A DNA stretch of 64,000 nt from Streptomyces hygroscopicus subsp. hygroscopicus (GCF_030269125.1 NZ_BSSM01000002.1:248001-312000); one strand, 5' to 3'. Positions 18,193 to 28,451 are shown, counted from the first letter of the stretch. Notes: a model not told the origin generated them from the letters alone. Made by a program: numbers and translations.

Positions 18193-19301
18193 GCCTCAAG
18201 CTCCTTCTTGACTTCACGTGCGGCGTCGAGGAACGCGTCGTTCTCCTCGGGCGTGCCCGCGGAGACCCGCAGCCACCCCGGTACGCCGTTGTCCCGGACC
18301 AGGACGCCCCGGTCGAGGATCTTCCGCCAGGCCCCGTGGGCGTCGGCGAACCGGCCGAACTGCACGAAGTTGGCGTCGGACTCGACGACGTCGTAGCCGG
18401 TCGCGCGCAGCTCGGCGACCAGCCGGTCGCGCTCGGACTTCAGCTGCTCGACGTAGCCGAGCAGGGTGTCGGTGTGCTCCAGGGCGGCCAGCGCCGTCGC
18501 CTGGGTGATCGCCGACAGGTGGTACGGCAGCCGGACCAGCTGGACGGCGTCCACGACGGCCGGGTCGGCCGCGAGGTAGCCGAGGCGCAGGCCCGCCGCG
18601 CCGAACGCCTTGGACATGGTGCGCGAGATCACCAGGTGCGGGCGGCCCTTCAGCAGCGGCAGCAGCGAGTCGCCGTGGCTGAACTCGACGTACGCCTCGT
18701 CCACGACCACCATCGACGGCTTGGCCGCCTGCGCCGCCTCGTACAGCGCGAGCACCGTCTCCGGTCCGACCGCGTTGCCCGTGGGGTTGTTGGGGGTGGT
18801 GATGAAGACGACGTCCGGCTTGTGCTCGGCGACGGCCTTCCCGGCGGCGACGACGTCGATGGAGAAGTCCTCGGCGCGCGGCCCGGAGATCCAGCCGGTG
18901 CCGGTGCCGCGGGCGATGAGCCCGTGCATCGAGTACGACGGCTCGAAGCCGATCGCGGTGCGGCCGGGGCCGCCGAAGGTCTGGAGCAGCTGCTGGATGA
19001 CCTCGTTGGAGCCGTTCGCCGCCCACACGTTCGCCAGGGTGAGCGGGAACCCGCCGGTCCTGGTGAGGTACTTGGCCAGCTCGGTGCGCAGCAGGACCGC
19101 GTCCCGGTCGGGGTAGCGGTTCAGGTCGCGGGCGGCCTCCCGGACCCGCTCCGCGATCCGCTCGACGAGCGGCTCGGGCAGCGGGTAGGGGTTCTCATTC
19201 GTGTTCAGCCGTACCGGAACGTCCAACTGGGGCGCTCCGTAAGGGGACTTGCCGCGCAGCTCGTCCCGGATGGGGAGGTCGTCGATCCTCACGTCGCTCA
19301 C
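18189..19301 (-). CDS. hisC: Histidinol-phosphate aminotransferase HisC
   Basis: A PLP fold-type I aminotransferase that makes histidinol phosphate from imidazole acetol phosphate and glutamate. The 370-residue protein shows [30 protein letters not shown] and [17 protein letters not shown] with the PLP lysine. The GTG start overlaps the hisD stop as GTGA; the frame is open much further upstream but antisense-free evidence supports only this start. Confidence 0.96.
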   Translation of the reverse strand: MSDVRIDDLPIRDELRGKSPYGAPQLDVPVRLNTNENPYPLPEPLVERIAERVREAARDLNRYPDRDAVLLRTELAKYLTRTGGFPLTLANVWAANGSNEVIQQLLQTFGGPGRTAIGFEPSYSMHGLIARGTGTGWISGPRAEDFSIDVVAAGKAVAEHKPDVVFITTPNNPTGNAVGPETVLALYEAAQAAKPSMVVVDEAYVEFSHGDSLLPLLKGRPHLVISRTMSKAFGAAGLRLGYLAADPAVVDAVQLVRLPYHLSAITQATALAALEHTDTLLGYVEQLKSERDRLVAELRATGYDVVESDANFVQFGRFADAHGAWRKILDRGVLVRDNGVPGWLRVSAGTPEENDAFLDAAREVKKELEA

Positions 19302-20623
19302 TTGCTTTCCGGTACCTTCCAGCCGAACCTCGCCTTGATCGCCGCACCGTGCGCCGGGAGGTCCTCCGCCTCCGCCAGCGTCACCACGTGGTGCGCGACC
19401 TCGGCCAGCGCGTCCTTCGTGTAGTCGACGATGTGGATGCCGCGCAGGAAGGACTGCACGGACAGGCCCGAGGAGTGGCAGGCGCACCCGCCGGTGGGCA
19501 GCACGTGGTTGGACCCGGCCGCGTAGTCGCCGAGCGAGACGGGGGCCCAGGGGCCGATGAAGACCGCGCCCGCGTTGCGCACCCGGTCGGCGACGGCGGC
19601 GGAGTCGGCGGTCTGGATCTCCAGGTGCTCGGCGCCGTACGCGTCGACCACCTTCAGACCCTCCTCGACGCCGTCCACGAGGACGATCGCGGACTGCTTG
19701 CCCGCGAGGGCCGGGCGGATCCGGTCGTCGGTGTGCTTGGTGGCCGCGACCTGCGGCTCCAGCTCCTTCTCCACCGCGTCCGCGAGCTCGGGGGAGTCGG
19801 TGACGAGGACGGCGGCCGCGAGCGGGTCGTGCTCGGCCTGGCTGATCAGGTCGGCGGCCACGTGCACCGGGTCGGCGGTGTCGTCGGCGAGGATCGCGAT
19901 CTCGGTGGGTCCGGCCTCGGTGTCGATGCCGATCCGGCCGGTGAAGTAGCGCTTGGCGGCGGCCACCCAGATGTTGCCGGGGCCGGTGACCATGTTGGCG
20001 GGCGGGCAGGACTCGGTGCCGTAGGCGAACATCGCGACGGCGGTGGCGCCGCCGGCCGCGTACACCTCGTCCACGCCGAGCAGCGCGCACGCGGCCAGGA
20101 TCGTCGGGTGCGGGAGACCGTCGAACTCGGCCTGCGCCGGGGAGGCGAGCGCGATGGACTCGACGCCGGCCTCCTGGGCCGGGACCGCGTTCATGATCAC
20201 GGAGGAGGGGTAGACGGAGCGGCCCCCCGGCGCGTACAGCCCGACGCGCTCGACCGGAACCCACTTCTCCGTCACCGAGCCGCCGGGGACGACCTGGGTG
20301 GTGTGCGTCGTCCGGCGCTGCGCGCGGTGGACGAGCCGGGCGCGTCGGATGGACTCCTCCAGGGCGGCGCGCACCTCCGGGTCGAGGCCGGCCAGCGCGT
20401 CGGCGAGCGCCTGGGCCGGGACACGGACGGATTCCAGCCGTACTCCGTCGAACCTCTCCGCGAAGTCGATCAGCGCCGCGTCGCCACGATGATGCACGTC
20501 CTCGCAGATCGGACGCACCTTCTCCAGGGCGGCCTGAACGTCGAAGTCGGCTCGGGGCAGCAGGTCACGCAGGGCGGGGCCCTCGGGGAGGGCGTCGCCG
20601 CGCAGATCGATTCGGGAGATCAC
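19298..20623 (-). CDS. hisD: Histidinol dehydrogenase HisD
   Basis: HisD oxidises histidinol to histidine with two NAD and a zinc ion. The 441-residue protein carries [36 protein letters not shown] and [20 protein letters not shown] with metal and catalytic histidines. It is the first gene of the his operon. I chose GTG 20623 ([12 protein letters not shown]); the frame is open to 20695, which would run through the palindrome at 20665-20681. The ribosome site is weak. Confidence 0.95.
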   Translation of the reverse strand: MISRIDLRGDALPEGPALRDLLPRADFDVQAALEKVRPICEDVHHRGDAALIDFAERFDGVRLESVRVPAQALADALAGLDPEVRAALEESIRRARLVHRAQRRTTHTTQVVPGGSVTEKWVPVERVGLYAPGGRSVYPSSVIMNAVPAQEAGVESIALASPAQAEFDGLPHPTILAACALLGVDEVYAAGGATAVAMFAYGTESCPPANMVTGPGNIWVAAAKRYFTGRIGIDTEAGPTEIAILADDTADPVHVAADLISQAEHDPLAAAVLVTDSPELADAVEKELEPQVAATKHTDDRIRPALAGKQSAIVLVDGVEEGLKVVDAYGAEHLEIQTADSAAVADRVRNAGAVFIGPWAPVSLGDYAAGSNHVLPTGGCACHSSGLSVQSFLRGIHIVDYTKDALAEVAHHVVTLAEAEDLPAHGAAIKARFGWKVPESK

Positions 20624-20664
20624 AGTCCCAATTCTCTCAGACCGCCGTCCGTAGTCGTCCGCAC

Positions 20665-20681
20665 GTATCAGTGGCTGATAC
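20665..20681. promoter_or_regulatory. 17-bp palindrome upstream of hisD, candidate operator
   Basis: GTATCAG TGG CTGATAC is a perfect 7-3-7 inverted repeat 42 bp upstream of hisD and about 140 bp upstream of the divergent gene at 20819. On the minus strand its inner half TGATAC could act as a -10 box, so a bound repressor would block hisD transcription. The cognate regulator is unknown. Confidence 0.5.
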
Positions 20682-20818
20682 AGCACGTGGACCAATGCCT
20701 GGTACAGACGCTGGCCGGAACCCGGAAGATCCCCTTCACCCCTGGTGTTCCGGGCGTCACTCAGCGGGCATCAACGGCTGGACGAAACACCCGAACAGCG
20801 GAGAAAGAAGGAACAGCG

Positions 20819-22396
20819 GTGACCGAGGGGACCGGCTTCGCCGCCGGGGACCTGCCGGACGACCTGACCGCGGCCGAGGCGGGCATGTGGCAGGCGTTCC
20901 GCAACGGCAGCGTGTACGACCTGAGCAGCGGCGACCATGTCGTGGACGACCCGCACGGCGGGCATCCGTGGGGGCCCGAGCGGTCCGTGCGGGCGCGCAT
21001 CCTGTGCTGGCTGCTCCTGGACGGGCCGCCGGCGCTGGCCGGGCGGGTGTCCGCGCTGAAGCTCGCCGGGGTGCGCGTCACCGGCACCCTGGACCTGGCG
21101 GGCGGCAGCGTGCGGCCGTACGCCGAGCTGCGCGACTGCCGCTTCGACGACCAGGTGCTGGTGCCGGAGGCGCGGTTCAGCACGTTGCGCCTGGTGAACT
21201 GCTCGGTGCCGCGCCTGGAGGCGGCCCGGGTGCACACCGAGGGCGATCTGCATCTGCCGCGCTGCCGGTTCCAGAACGGGGTCCGGCTGACCGACGCGCA
21301 CATCGGCACCGACCTGCTGCTCAACCAGGCGATCGTGTACCGGGACCGCAGCGGCCGGTCGATCTCGGCGGACGGCCTGTCGGTCGGCCAGGACCTCCAG
21401 GCGGAGCTGCTGGAGTCGCACGGTGAGCTGCGGCTGCGCGGCGCCCAGATCGGGGTCTCGCTGAGCCTGCGCGGTGCGCGGCTGTCCAACCCGTACTCCC
21501 GGCTGGCCCTGAACGCGCCCCAGCTCAGCGTGGAGCGCACCCTGTACCTGACCCCGGCGGGGGTGGGGAACCCGCTGCTCAGCGGCACCACACCGGCGCG
21601 CGGCACCCGGATACAGCGGTTCGAGTGCGAGGGCGGGCTGCGGCTGGACGACGGGCGGTTCGGGGACGCGGTGGACCTGGAGCGGGCCCGGTTCACCCTC
21701 ACGGACGACCAGGAGCTGTCGCTGCGCCGGGTGCACGCGCCCGAGCTGCGCTTCCTCGGGGACGGTCCGCAGCGCGGCAAGGTGGTCCTCTCCGGGGCGC
21801 GGATCGTGAACCTGGTGGACCGCGCGGGTGCCTGGCCGGGCGCGGGACGGCTGCACATGGGCGGCTTCACGTACGAGAACCTGGTGCCGCAGGGGCCGTT
21901 CCCGCTGACCCGGCGCCTGGACTGGATAGCCGCGGCCACCGCCGAGTACGCCCCGGAGCCGTACGAGCGGCTGGCCTCGGTGCTGCGGGGGGCCGGGGAG
22001 GACGAGGACGCCCGCGAGGTGCTCCTCGCCAAGCAGCGCAGACGCCGCGAGACCCTGCCGCTGGCGGGCAAGCTCTGGGGCTACGCCCAGGACCTGGCGG
22101 TCGCGTACGGCTACCGGCCCGGCCGCGCCGCGGTCTGGATGGCGGTCCTCTGGGCGGCGGGCACCCTGGCCTTCTCCCACGCCGCCCACCCCCCGATGAA
22201 CCACGACGACCACCCCTACTGGAGTCCGGCCCTGTTCACCCTGGACCTGCTGCTGCCGGTCATCGACCTCGGCCAGGTCGGCGAGTGGCAGCTGCGCGGC
22301 GCCTGGCAGTGGCTGGCGGCCGCGATGATCCTGCTCGGCTGGATCCTGGCGACGACGGTGGCGGCGGGGGCGACCCGGCTGCTGCGGCGCAGCTGA
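20819..22396 (+). CDS. Beta-solenoid-like protein with C-terminal membrane segments
   Basis: A 525-residue protein starting GTG with AGAAGGA upstream. The central part (about 70-370) is a chain of roughly 20-residue repeats resembling pentapeptide/bactofilin-like layers, with phrases such as VTGTLDLAGG, EGDLHLPRCRFQNGV, LRLRGAQIGVSLSLRGA and DAVDLERARF. The last 100 residues hold two or three hydrophobic segments (AVWMAVLWAAGTLAF; WLAAAMILLGWILATTV). This suggests a cytosolic solenoid tethered to the membrane. Function unknown; divergent from the his operon. Confidence 0.75.
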   Translation: MTEGTGFAAGDLPDDLTAAEAGMWQAFRNGSVYDLSSGDHVVDDPHGGHPWGPERSVRARILCWLLLDGPPALAGRVSALKLAGVRVTGTLDLAGGSVRPYAELRDCRFDDQVLVPEARFSTLRLVNCSVPRLEAARVHTEGDLHLPRCRFQNGVRLTDAHIGTDLLLNQAIVYRDRSGRSISADGLSVGQDLQAELLESHGELRLRGAQIGVSLSLRGARLSNPYSRLALNAPQLSVERTLYLTPAGVGNPLLSGTTPARGTRIQRFECEGGLRLDDGRFGDAVDLERARFTLTDDQELSLRRVHAPELRFLGDGPQRGKVVLSGARIVNLVDRAGAWPGAGRLHMGGFTYENLVPQGPFPLTRRLDWIAAATAEYAPEPYERLASVLRGAGEDEDAREVLLAKQRRRRETLPLAGKLWGYAQDLAVAYGYRPGRAAVWMAVLWAAGTLAFSHAAHPPMNHDDHPYWSPALFTLDLLLPVIDLGQVGEWQLRGAWQWLAAAMILLGWILATTVAAGATRLLRRS

Positions 22397-22581
22397 CGCC
22401 GACCCGTCCGCCCGGGACCCGGGCCGGGCGCGGGAGGACCCGGGTCCGTGAGGATCCCGCTTGCCCGCTCCCGTCGCACAAAAGCGGAACAGTCGCCCTT
22501 TACCGGTCCTTGACCCTCGGACGTACAACCTTCCCCGACTTCCCCCAACCCTCTGGCGCGGCCCCGACCTGCGGACTTTCA

Positions 22582-23667
22582 ATGGTCCGCACCATGGTTC
22601 CGCTACCCGCGTTCATCCGCCGCTCCTGGCCGTCCCGACGTTCCGCGCGCCCGGTCGCGGGGATCGGTCCCGGGGACGAGGCCGTGCTCGACGCGCCCGA
22701 CGACCGGCTCTCCCCCGCGCTGGTCGCGGCCGGGCGGGGCGAGTACCGGGCCGCGGCCGAGCTGCTGGCCGGCACCCGGGCCGCGGCCGAGTGGGAGAAC
22801 CGCGACCGCTACGCCCGGCGGCTGGCCGCCTTCGCCCGGCTGCGCCCGGAGTGGTTCGAGGAGTGGCGGGCGGCCGAGCCGGACGATCCCGGCGCCCTGC
22901 TGGTCGCCGCCCAGCTGGCGGTGGACCGGGTGTGGCCCTCCCCGGCCCGCGCGGAGCTGCTGCGCGAGGTCAGCCCGCTGATCACGGCCGCCGCGCGGGC
23001 CGACGACCGGGACCCGGTGCCCTGGCGGATCGCGCTGGACCACGCGCGCGGCTCGCGCGCCGGGCACCGGTACTTCGAGGAGCTGTGGGAGGCGGCGCTG
23101 CGCCGCGCCCCGCACCACTACGGCTGCCATGTGGCCGCCCTGCGGTATCTGGCCGCGTTCTGCTGCGTGCGCTGGGGCGACACGCCGCACGTGCCGAGCG
23201 CCGCGCACCGCGAGTGCTTCGACTTCGCCGAGCTGGCCGCGCAGGACGCCCCGGCGGACTCGCTGGTGCAGACGCTGCCCGCGCGGGCCGCCTTCGGCTA
23301 TCTGACCGAGGGCGGCGGCCCCGGGGTGGCCCGGGAGCGGCTGGACGCGGCGGCCGACCGCGCGATCGCCCTGTCGGCGCGGTTCGCGGCGGCCGACCCG
23401 TGGCCCGCCGGGGTGCGCAACAAGCTGCTGTACGTGCTGCTGCGCCTGGACCGCCGCGAGGACGCCCGCGCCCAGCTGCGGCTGATCGGCCCGTATGTGA
23501 CCTCCTGTCCCTGGGACCGGTTCTCCGACGACCCGCTCGGCCACTTCCTGCGCCTGCGCGAACACCTGCTGTCGGGGGCCGACGCGCCCGCTCCGGCCGC
23601 GCTGCTGCCGGTGCCCGAGGACGTCCTGACCGGGCACCGCGGGCACGGCGGCGCCGCCGACCATTAG
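22582..23667 (+). CDS. Unrecognised helical (TPR-like) cytosolic protein
   Basis: About 361 residues. I do not recognise a named family. The sequence is rich in Ala, Arg and Trp, with amphipathic helical pairs such as LVAAGRGEYRAAAELLAG, DPGALLVAAQLAVDRVW and NKLLYVLLRLDRREDARAQLRLIGPY, which look like TPR-type repeats. There is no signal peptide or membrane segment. ATG 22582 is chosen; ATG 22594 is an alternative. It ends 11 bp before the Lon-N-domain gene, so both are probably cotranscribed. Confidence 0.65.
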   Translation: MVRTMVPLPAFIRRSWPSRRSARPVAGIGPGDEAVLDAPDDRLSPALVAAGRGEYRAAAELLAGTRAAAEWENRDRYARRLAAFARLRPEWFEEWRAAEPDDPGALLVAAQLAVDRVWPSPARAELLREVSPLITAAARADDRDPVPWRIALDHARGSRAGHRYFEELWEAALRRAPHHYGCHVAALRYLAAFCCVRWGDTPHVPSAAHRECFDFAELAAQDAPADSLVQTLPARAAFGYLTEGGGPGVARERLDAAADRAIALSARFAAADPWPAGVRNKLLYVLLRLDRREDARAQLRLIGPYVTSCPWDRFSDDPLGHFLRLREHLLSGADAPAPAALLPVPEDVLTGHRGHGGAADH

Positions 23668-23678
23668 GCTGGGGCGCC

Positions 23679-24419
23679 GTGACCACCGTCCGTCTGCCGC
23701 TCTTCCCGCTCAACACGGTCCTCTTCCCCGGGCTCGTGCTGCCGCTGAACGTCTTCGAGGAGCGTTATCGCGCCATGATGCGCGAGCTGCTGAAGACCCC
23801 CGAGGAGGAGCCGCGGCGGTTCGCCGTCGTGGCCATCCGCGACGGGTACGAGGTGGCGCCGAGCGCCCCCGGCATGCCCGACCCCACGACCGAGCCCGCG
23901 CGGGGGCCGGCCGCGGGCTTCGGCCCCGACCCGCTCGCGGCCTTCCACCAGACGGGCTGCATCGCGGACGCGGCGACCATCCGGGAGCGTTCCGGCGGCA
24001 CCTTCGAGGTGCTCGCGACCGGCACGACCCGGGTGCGGCTGCGGTCCGTGGACGCCTCGGGCCCCTTTCTGACGGCCGAGCTGGAGGAACTGGCGGAGGA
24101 GCCCGGTGACGAGGCGGGGGCGCTCGCGGAGGGCGTGCTGCGGGCCTTTCGGCAGTACCAGAAGCGGCTGGCGGGGGCGCGGGAGCGCTCGCTCGCGACG
24201 AGCGCCGAGCTGCCGGACGACCCGAGCGTGGTGTCGTACCTGGTGGCGGCCGCGATGGTGCACGACACGCCGACCAAGCAGCGGCTGCTGCAGGCGCCGG
24301 ACACCGCGTCCCGGCTGCGGGACGAGCTGAAGATCCTGCGCGGCGAGACCGCCATCATCCGTAATCTGCCGTCGCTGCCCGCGTTCGAACTGACGCGGAC
24401 GCCGACCAGTCTGAACTGA
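23679..24419 (+). CDS. Lon substrate-binding (LON-N/PUA-like) domain protein
   Basis: A 246-residue stand-alone version of the Lon protease N-terminal domain: LPLFPLNTVLFPGLVLPLNVFEERYRAM at the start, then GCIADAATI and the helical part ending LRDELKILRGE. No ATPase or protease domain is present. Such proteins are widespread in bacteria and of unknown role, possibly recognising unfolded proteins. GTG start at 23679. It is followed 11 bp later by the YbaK-type gene. Confidence 0.9.
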   Translation: MTTVRLPLFPLNTVLFPGLVLPLNVFEERYRAMMRELLKTPEEEPRRFAVVAIRDGYEVAPSAPGMPDPTTEPARGPAAGFGPDPLAAFHQTGCIADAATIRERSGGTFEVLATGTTRVRLRSVDASGPFLTAELEELAEEPGDEAGALAEGVLRAFRQYQKRLAGARERSLATSAELPDDPSVVSYLVAAAMVHDTPTKQRLLQAPDTASRLRDELKILRGETAIIRNLPSLPAFELTRTPTSLN

Positions 24420-24430
24420 GCCGGGAACCC

Positions 24431-24976
24431 ATGGCGAAGAAGTCGAAGAAGCAGCAGGACAACGGGGCGCGCGAAGCGCGTCCGAACAAGAGTGGCGGCG
24501 GGCGGGCCGGCACCCCGGCGACGGTCGCGCTGACCGCCGCGGGCGTGGAGTTCACGGTCCACGCCTACGACCACGACCCCGCCCACCCCTCCTACGGCGA
24601 GGAGGCCGCGGAGGCGATGGGGGTCTCCCCCGACCGCGTCTTCAAGACGCTGGTGGCCGACGTGGACGGCGCCCTGGTCGTCGGCGTGGTCCCGGTCGCC
24701 GGCACCCTCGACCTCAAGGCCCTGGCCGCCGCGGTGGGCGGCAAGCGCGCCGCCATGGCCGACCCGACGCTGGCCGAGCGCACCACCGGCTACGTCCGCG
24801 GCGGCATCTCCCCGCTCGGCCAGCGCAAGAAGCTCACCACCGTCCTGGACGACTCGGCCTCCGGCCATCCGACGATCTGCGTGTCGGCGGGACGCCGGGG
24901 ACTCGAGGTGGAGCTGGCGCCCGAGGACCTGGCGAAGCTGACGGAGGCGGTGCTCGCGCCGATCGGGCGGGGCTGA
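24431..24976 (+). CDS. ybaK: Cys-tRNA(Pro)/aminoacyl-tRNA deacylase, YbaK/EbsC family
   Basis: A 181-residue editing protein that hydrolyses mischarged Cys-tRNA(Pro). The Lys-rich N-terminus (AKKSKKQQ) precedes the fold: EFTVHAYDHDP, VFKTLVADVDG with the functional Lys, and YVRGGISPLGQRKK with the characteristic GGxSPxG loop. Length agrees with YbaK. The ATG has GAGCCGGGAACCC upstream. Confidence 0.93.
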   Translation: MAKKSKKQQDNGAREARPNKSGGGRAGTPATVALTAAGVEFTVHAYDHDPAHPSYGEEAAEAMGVSPDRVFKTLVADVDGALVVGVVPVAGTLDLKALAAAVGGKRAAMADPTLAERTTGYVRGGISPLGQRKKLTTVLDDSASGHPTICVSAGRRGLEVELAPEDLAKLTEAVLAPIGRG

Positions 24977-25004
24977 GCGGGCGTCCTGCCGGTCGGTGCG
25001 GGGC

Positions 25005-25661
25005 CTACGGGGCGGGCGCGACCGGCACTTCGCCCGGGTACCGCGGTTCGGGGTCACGGGGGCCGAACAGCGCCGTCAGGCCGAGGTGGACCAGCACCGC
25101 GGCGAACGGCCACGACAGCAGCGCCGCCTTCGCGCCGAGGCGCAGCGGTGCCGGGAAGGTGACACCCTTGCCGACCGCCCGCGCGTGGGCGATCACGTTC
25201 GACGTGGGGCCCAGCCAGACACCGAGCCGCCAGGCCAGCAGGGAACCGAGCAGTCCGCCGAGAGCCAGGCCGACGACGAGCGGTACGCCGCCACGCCTGC
25301 GCCACAGGAACACCGCCAGCCCGCTCACCGCGCCGAACGCCAGCGCCAGCAGGGTGAACGTGCCGTCCACCCCGATCGCCTGCTCGCCCTCGGTGTCCTT
25401 GAGGTAGACCACCCAGCTCTCGCCCGACTGTTCGCCGACCAGCGGCACATGCGGCGCCAGCCGCCACCACAGCAGTCCGAGCAGCGCGCCGCACACCGTC
25501 ACCAGCAGGGTGATCACGGCGCCCTCGCGCGCTTCGGTCCTCATCCCGGGGCCGTCCTCTTCGTGGGCGCCCACGACCGGCGCCCCGGCGGGCGGTGCCT
25601 GCCAGACCTGGTGCGCGGAGTGGTCGTGCGGGGGCTGTGGCGGATTCAGCGGTGCGGTCAC
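25005..25661 (-). CDS. DUF2567-like membrane protein
   Basis: A 218-residue protein with a Pro/His-rich cytosolic N-terminus (TAPLNPPQPPHDHSAHQ) and four hydrophobic segments, including ITLLVTVCGALLGLLWW and VPLVVGLALGGLLGSLLAW. An extracytoplasmic loop (GEQSGESWVVYLKDTEGEQAIGVDG) lies between the first two. This layout fits actinobacterial DUF2567; role unknown. I used GTG 25661; the ribosome site is weak. The frame remains open to 26072, overlapping the permease gene. Confidence 0.7.
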   Translation of the reverse strand: MTAPLNPPQPPHDHSAHQVWQAPPAGAPVVGAHEEDGPGMRTEAREGAVITLLVTVCGALLGLLWWRLAPHVPLVGEQSGESWVVYLKDTEGEQAIGVDGTFTLLALAFGAVSGLAVFLWRRRGGVPLVVGLALGGLLGSLLAWRLGVWLGPTSNVIAHARAVGKGVTFPAPLRLGAKAALLSWPFAAVLVHLGLTALFGPRDPEPRYPGEVPVAPAP

Positions 25662-25695
25662 CCTGCCATCGTGCCAGGTCGGCCTGTGCGCCGCG

Positions 25696-26517
25696 TCACC
25701 GGACGGCGGCCCTGCGGTACGCCCACGCCGCCACGGCCAGCGAGACCACTCCGACCCCCGCGCACACCCCCAGGTCAGCGAGGACGACGGCCCAGTCCGG
25801 GTGCGCCCCGAACGTACCGGCGTACGCCTCCACGCCGTAGGTGGAGGGCAGCAGGTCCCGCGCCAGCCGGACGATCTCCGGCATCCGGTCGGCCGGCAGC
25901 ACCCCGAGCAGCAGCGCCGCCGACATGCCGAGCTGCCCGAGCAGCGTGGCCAGCTCGGGGCGGGGCGCCAGCAGCCCCAGCGCCGCGCCGAGCCCGGACA
26001 GCGCGGCACCGGCCAGCGGTACGACGGCCAGCAGGACCCACAGGTTGGACAGCGGCAGCCCGAACAGCACACAGCCGAAGGCGGCGGTCACCAGTGTCCC
26101 GGGCACGGTGAAGGAGGCGTACGCCGCCGCCGCGCCCAGCACCACCGCGGCGGGCGGCACCGGCAGCGTGGCGTAGTGGTCGAGCCCGCCGCCGGCCCTC
26201 AGCTGCCCGAAGTACTGGGCCAGCAGATTGAGCGCGACGAACGCGACGACCAGCACGGACGAGCCGGCCACCACGGACCGGGCCTCGAAGCCGTTGTCGA
26301 CCACGCCGCGCATCATCACGGTGATGCCGACGGACTGGAAGGTCGCCACGAACAGCAGCGGGATGCGCGCCACCCGGGCCCGGGACAGCTGTGCCCGGTA
26401 CACGGCCACCAGCGACGGCCACAGCCGCGCCGCGGGGGCCAGCTCGGCCGCGACGGGCCCCGCCTCCGGCACGGTCCGCGCTCCGTCCGGCAGCACCTGC
26501 GCGGGTACGACACTCAC
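25696..26517 (-). CDS. ABC-2 type transporter permease
   Basis: A 273-residue membrane protein with six hydrophobic segments and the ABC-2 layout (N-terminal helix after VYRAQLSRARVARIPLLFVATFQ, then ALNLLAQYFGQLR, and a C-terminal LADLGVCAGVGVVSLAV). It pairs with the ATPase gene just upstream (73-bp gap), forming an exporter of unknown substrate, often lipid, drug or peptide. GTG start at 26517 with GAGGAG. Confidence 0.9.
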   Translation of the reverse strand: MSVVPAQVLPDGARTVPEAGPVAAELAPAARLWPSLVAVYRAQLSRARVARIPLLFVATFQSVGITVMMRGVVDNGFEARSVVAGSSVLVVAFVALNLLAQYFGQLRAGGGLDHYATLPVPPAAVVLGAAAAYASFTVPGTLVTAAFGCVLFGLPLSNLWVLLAVVPLAGAALSGLGAALGLLAPRPELATLLGQLGMSAALLLGVLPADRMPEIVRLARDLLPSTYGVEAYAGTFGAHPDWAVVLADLGVCAGVGVVSLAVAAWAYRRAAVR

Positions 26518-26590
26518 GACGAGCAGCTCCTCTTCCCTGCGGCGGCCGTACCGACCCCGTCGCGCACGGCGGCCCGTGCGGCCCGTGCGC

Positions 26591-27604
26591 TCATGCCTTC
26601 ACCAGCCCCTGCCGCGCGGCGCCGCCCAGTGCCAGGTAGACGTCCTCCAGGCTGGGCGTGGCGAGCGTGAAGTCGTCCAGGGCGGCGAAGGCGGCGCCGC
26701 CGGTCACCGTGGCGACCACGGCGCGGGCCTCCTCGGGCGCGAGCCGCAGCGTCCAGCGCCGGCCCGACTCCACCGCGCGCTCGCGCAGCACGGCGACCTC
26801 GGGCACGTCCAGCGGCGCCCGCTCCCGCCACACCAGCTCCACCCGTACCTCGCCCGCGACCTGCTCCTTGAGCCCGGCGGGGGTGTCGCAGGCGATGACC
26901 CGGCCCCGGTCGAGCACGGCGACCCGGTCGAGCACGGTCTCGGCCTCGATGACGTTGTGGGTGACCAGGAGGACGGTGGTGCCGCGTTCGGCGCGGCGCC
27001 GGTCCACGGCCGCCCAGACCGCGCGCCGGGCCACCGGGTCCATGCCGGTGGTGGGCTCGTCCAGGACCAGCAGCGGACGCTCCCCGACCAGGGCCGCGGC
27101 GAAGCAGGCGAGCCGCCGCTGCCCGCCGGACAGCTTCTTCAGGGCCCGCCCGGCGATCGGGGTGAGCCCCAGCTCCTCCAGTACGGCGTCCCGCTCGGCC
27201 CGCGCCGTGCGGGCGTCCAGGCCGCGCAGGCGCCCGGTGGTCTCGGCGGCGAGGGAGACGGTCAGCTCGTCGAGGGCGGTGGACTCCTGACCGAGGTAGG
27301 CGAGGAGGCGCGCGGCGCGCTCGGGATGGCGCACGATGTCGTGGCCGAGGATCTCGACACTGCCCGCGTCGGGGCGCAGCAGGCCGGTGAGCTGGCGCAC
27401 GAGGGTGGACTTGCCGGCGCCGTTGGGGCCGAGCAGCCCGAAGATCTCCCCGCGCCGCACCTCCAGCTCCAGGACGTCGGTGGCCCGCACCTCGGGCGTC
27501 CCGGGCGCACCGCGGCGGCCCTTGACGGCCGGATAGGTCTTGCGGAGCCCGCGGACGCGGACGACCTCGTCCTGCCGAAGTGCCTGCCCCACACGCGTAC
27601 TCAC
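26591..27604 (-). CDS. ABC transporter ATP-binding protein, DrrA-like
   Basis: A 337-residue ATPase: GPNGAGKSTLV (Walker A, about residue 60), LSGGQRRLACFAAAL (signature), LLVLDEPTTGMDP (Walker B) and THN (H-loop). A C-terminal domain of about 90 residues follows, as in DrrA/CcmA-like exporters. The GTG start at 27604 has no clear ribosome site, so the transcript may be leaderless or the start slightly downstream. It acts with the permease at 25696-26517. Confidence 0.92.
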   Translation of the reverse strand: MSTRVGQALRQDEVVRVRGLRKTYPAVKGRRGAPGTPEVRATDVLELEVRRGEIFGLLGPNGAGKSTLVRQLTGLLRPDAGSVEILGHDIVRHPERAARLLAYLGQESTALDELTVSLAAETTGRLRGLDARTARAERDAVLEELGLTPIAGRALKKLSGGQRRLACFAAALVGERPLLVLDEPTTGMDPVARRAVWAAVDRRRAERGTTVLLVTHNVIEAETVLDRVAVLDRGRVIACDTPAGLKEQVAGEVRVELVWRERAPLDVPEVAVLRERAVESGRRWTLRLAPEEARAVVATVTGGAAFAALDDFTLATPSLEDVYLALGGAARQGLVKA

Positions 27605-28451
27605 AAGGGGAGAGGGTACGGGGTCGGGGGCCTTTACTCGCCCTTGGGGCCACCCGAGCCGCTACCGAGGACGACGCCACGCCCCGGCCACGACGAAGCC
27701 GCACCCTGGCCGGGACGGACCCAGCCACCCGCCCACGCACTGCCGTGCCGAGGACAGGCCCTGGGCCCGGCTGGTTCCGCGCCACGGCGGCCTGAGGGCC
27801 ACGTAACGGCCGCCCTGGCGGCACGCCGCGGCCAGGCCGAGGGCCCCGTAACGGCCACCCTGGCGGCCCCACCGCAGCCAGACCGAGGGCCACACAGGGG
27901 CGCCCCGGCGGCCCCCCACCGCAGCCAGGCAGAGGACCACGTAACAGGAGCCCTGGCGGCACGCCGCGGCCAGGCAGAGGGCCGGCCGCGAACGGGACGG
28001 AACCGTGCCCTCTCCGGGCGGCACCGTGCCCTCTCCGGGCGGCCGGCCACGCCGCAAGCGGCCTGACACCGCCACACGGCTGTCGGACTGACCACCACGT
28101 CCTCATCACGTCGACGGACACACCAGTGTCGGGCCGAGGGCCACTCGGGACGGCGCCACGCCCCGGCCGGGAGCGAACCTCGCCTGCCGCGCCGGGGGCC
28201 ACACCTGGATCGGGCTGGAGCCACGCCACGGGCGGACTGTCAGCCTCCTGACGGCCTGGCGGGCGGCCCCACGCCAACGCGCCGAGGTCCATGCCACGGC
28301 GAGGGGGTGGCCGCGCCCCGTCGGCCGACTGCCCCAGCCACCTGCCGGACCGGCAGCCACGCCATCGCCGGGACGGAGAGCCGCGACACGGCCGGGTCGA
28401 GGCCACACCCCGTCTGGGCAGCCGGCCTCCACGGCCGGGCTGACGACCCCA

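Noticed and set aside
20624..20818. Histidine leader peptide or attenuator before hisD
   Set aside because: No short frame with a run of His codons and no overlapping terminator/antiterminator pair is visible; only the palindrome stands out.
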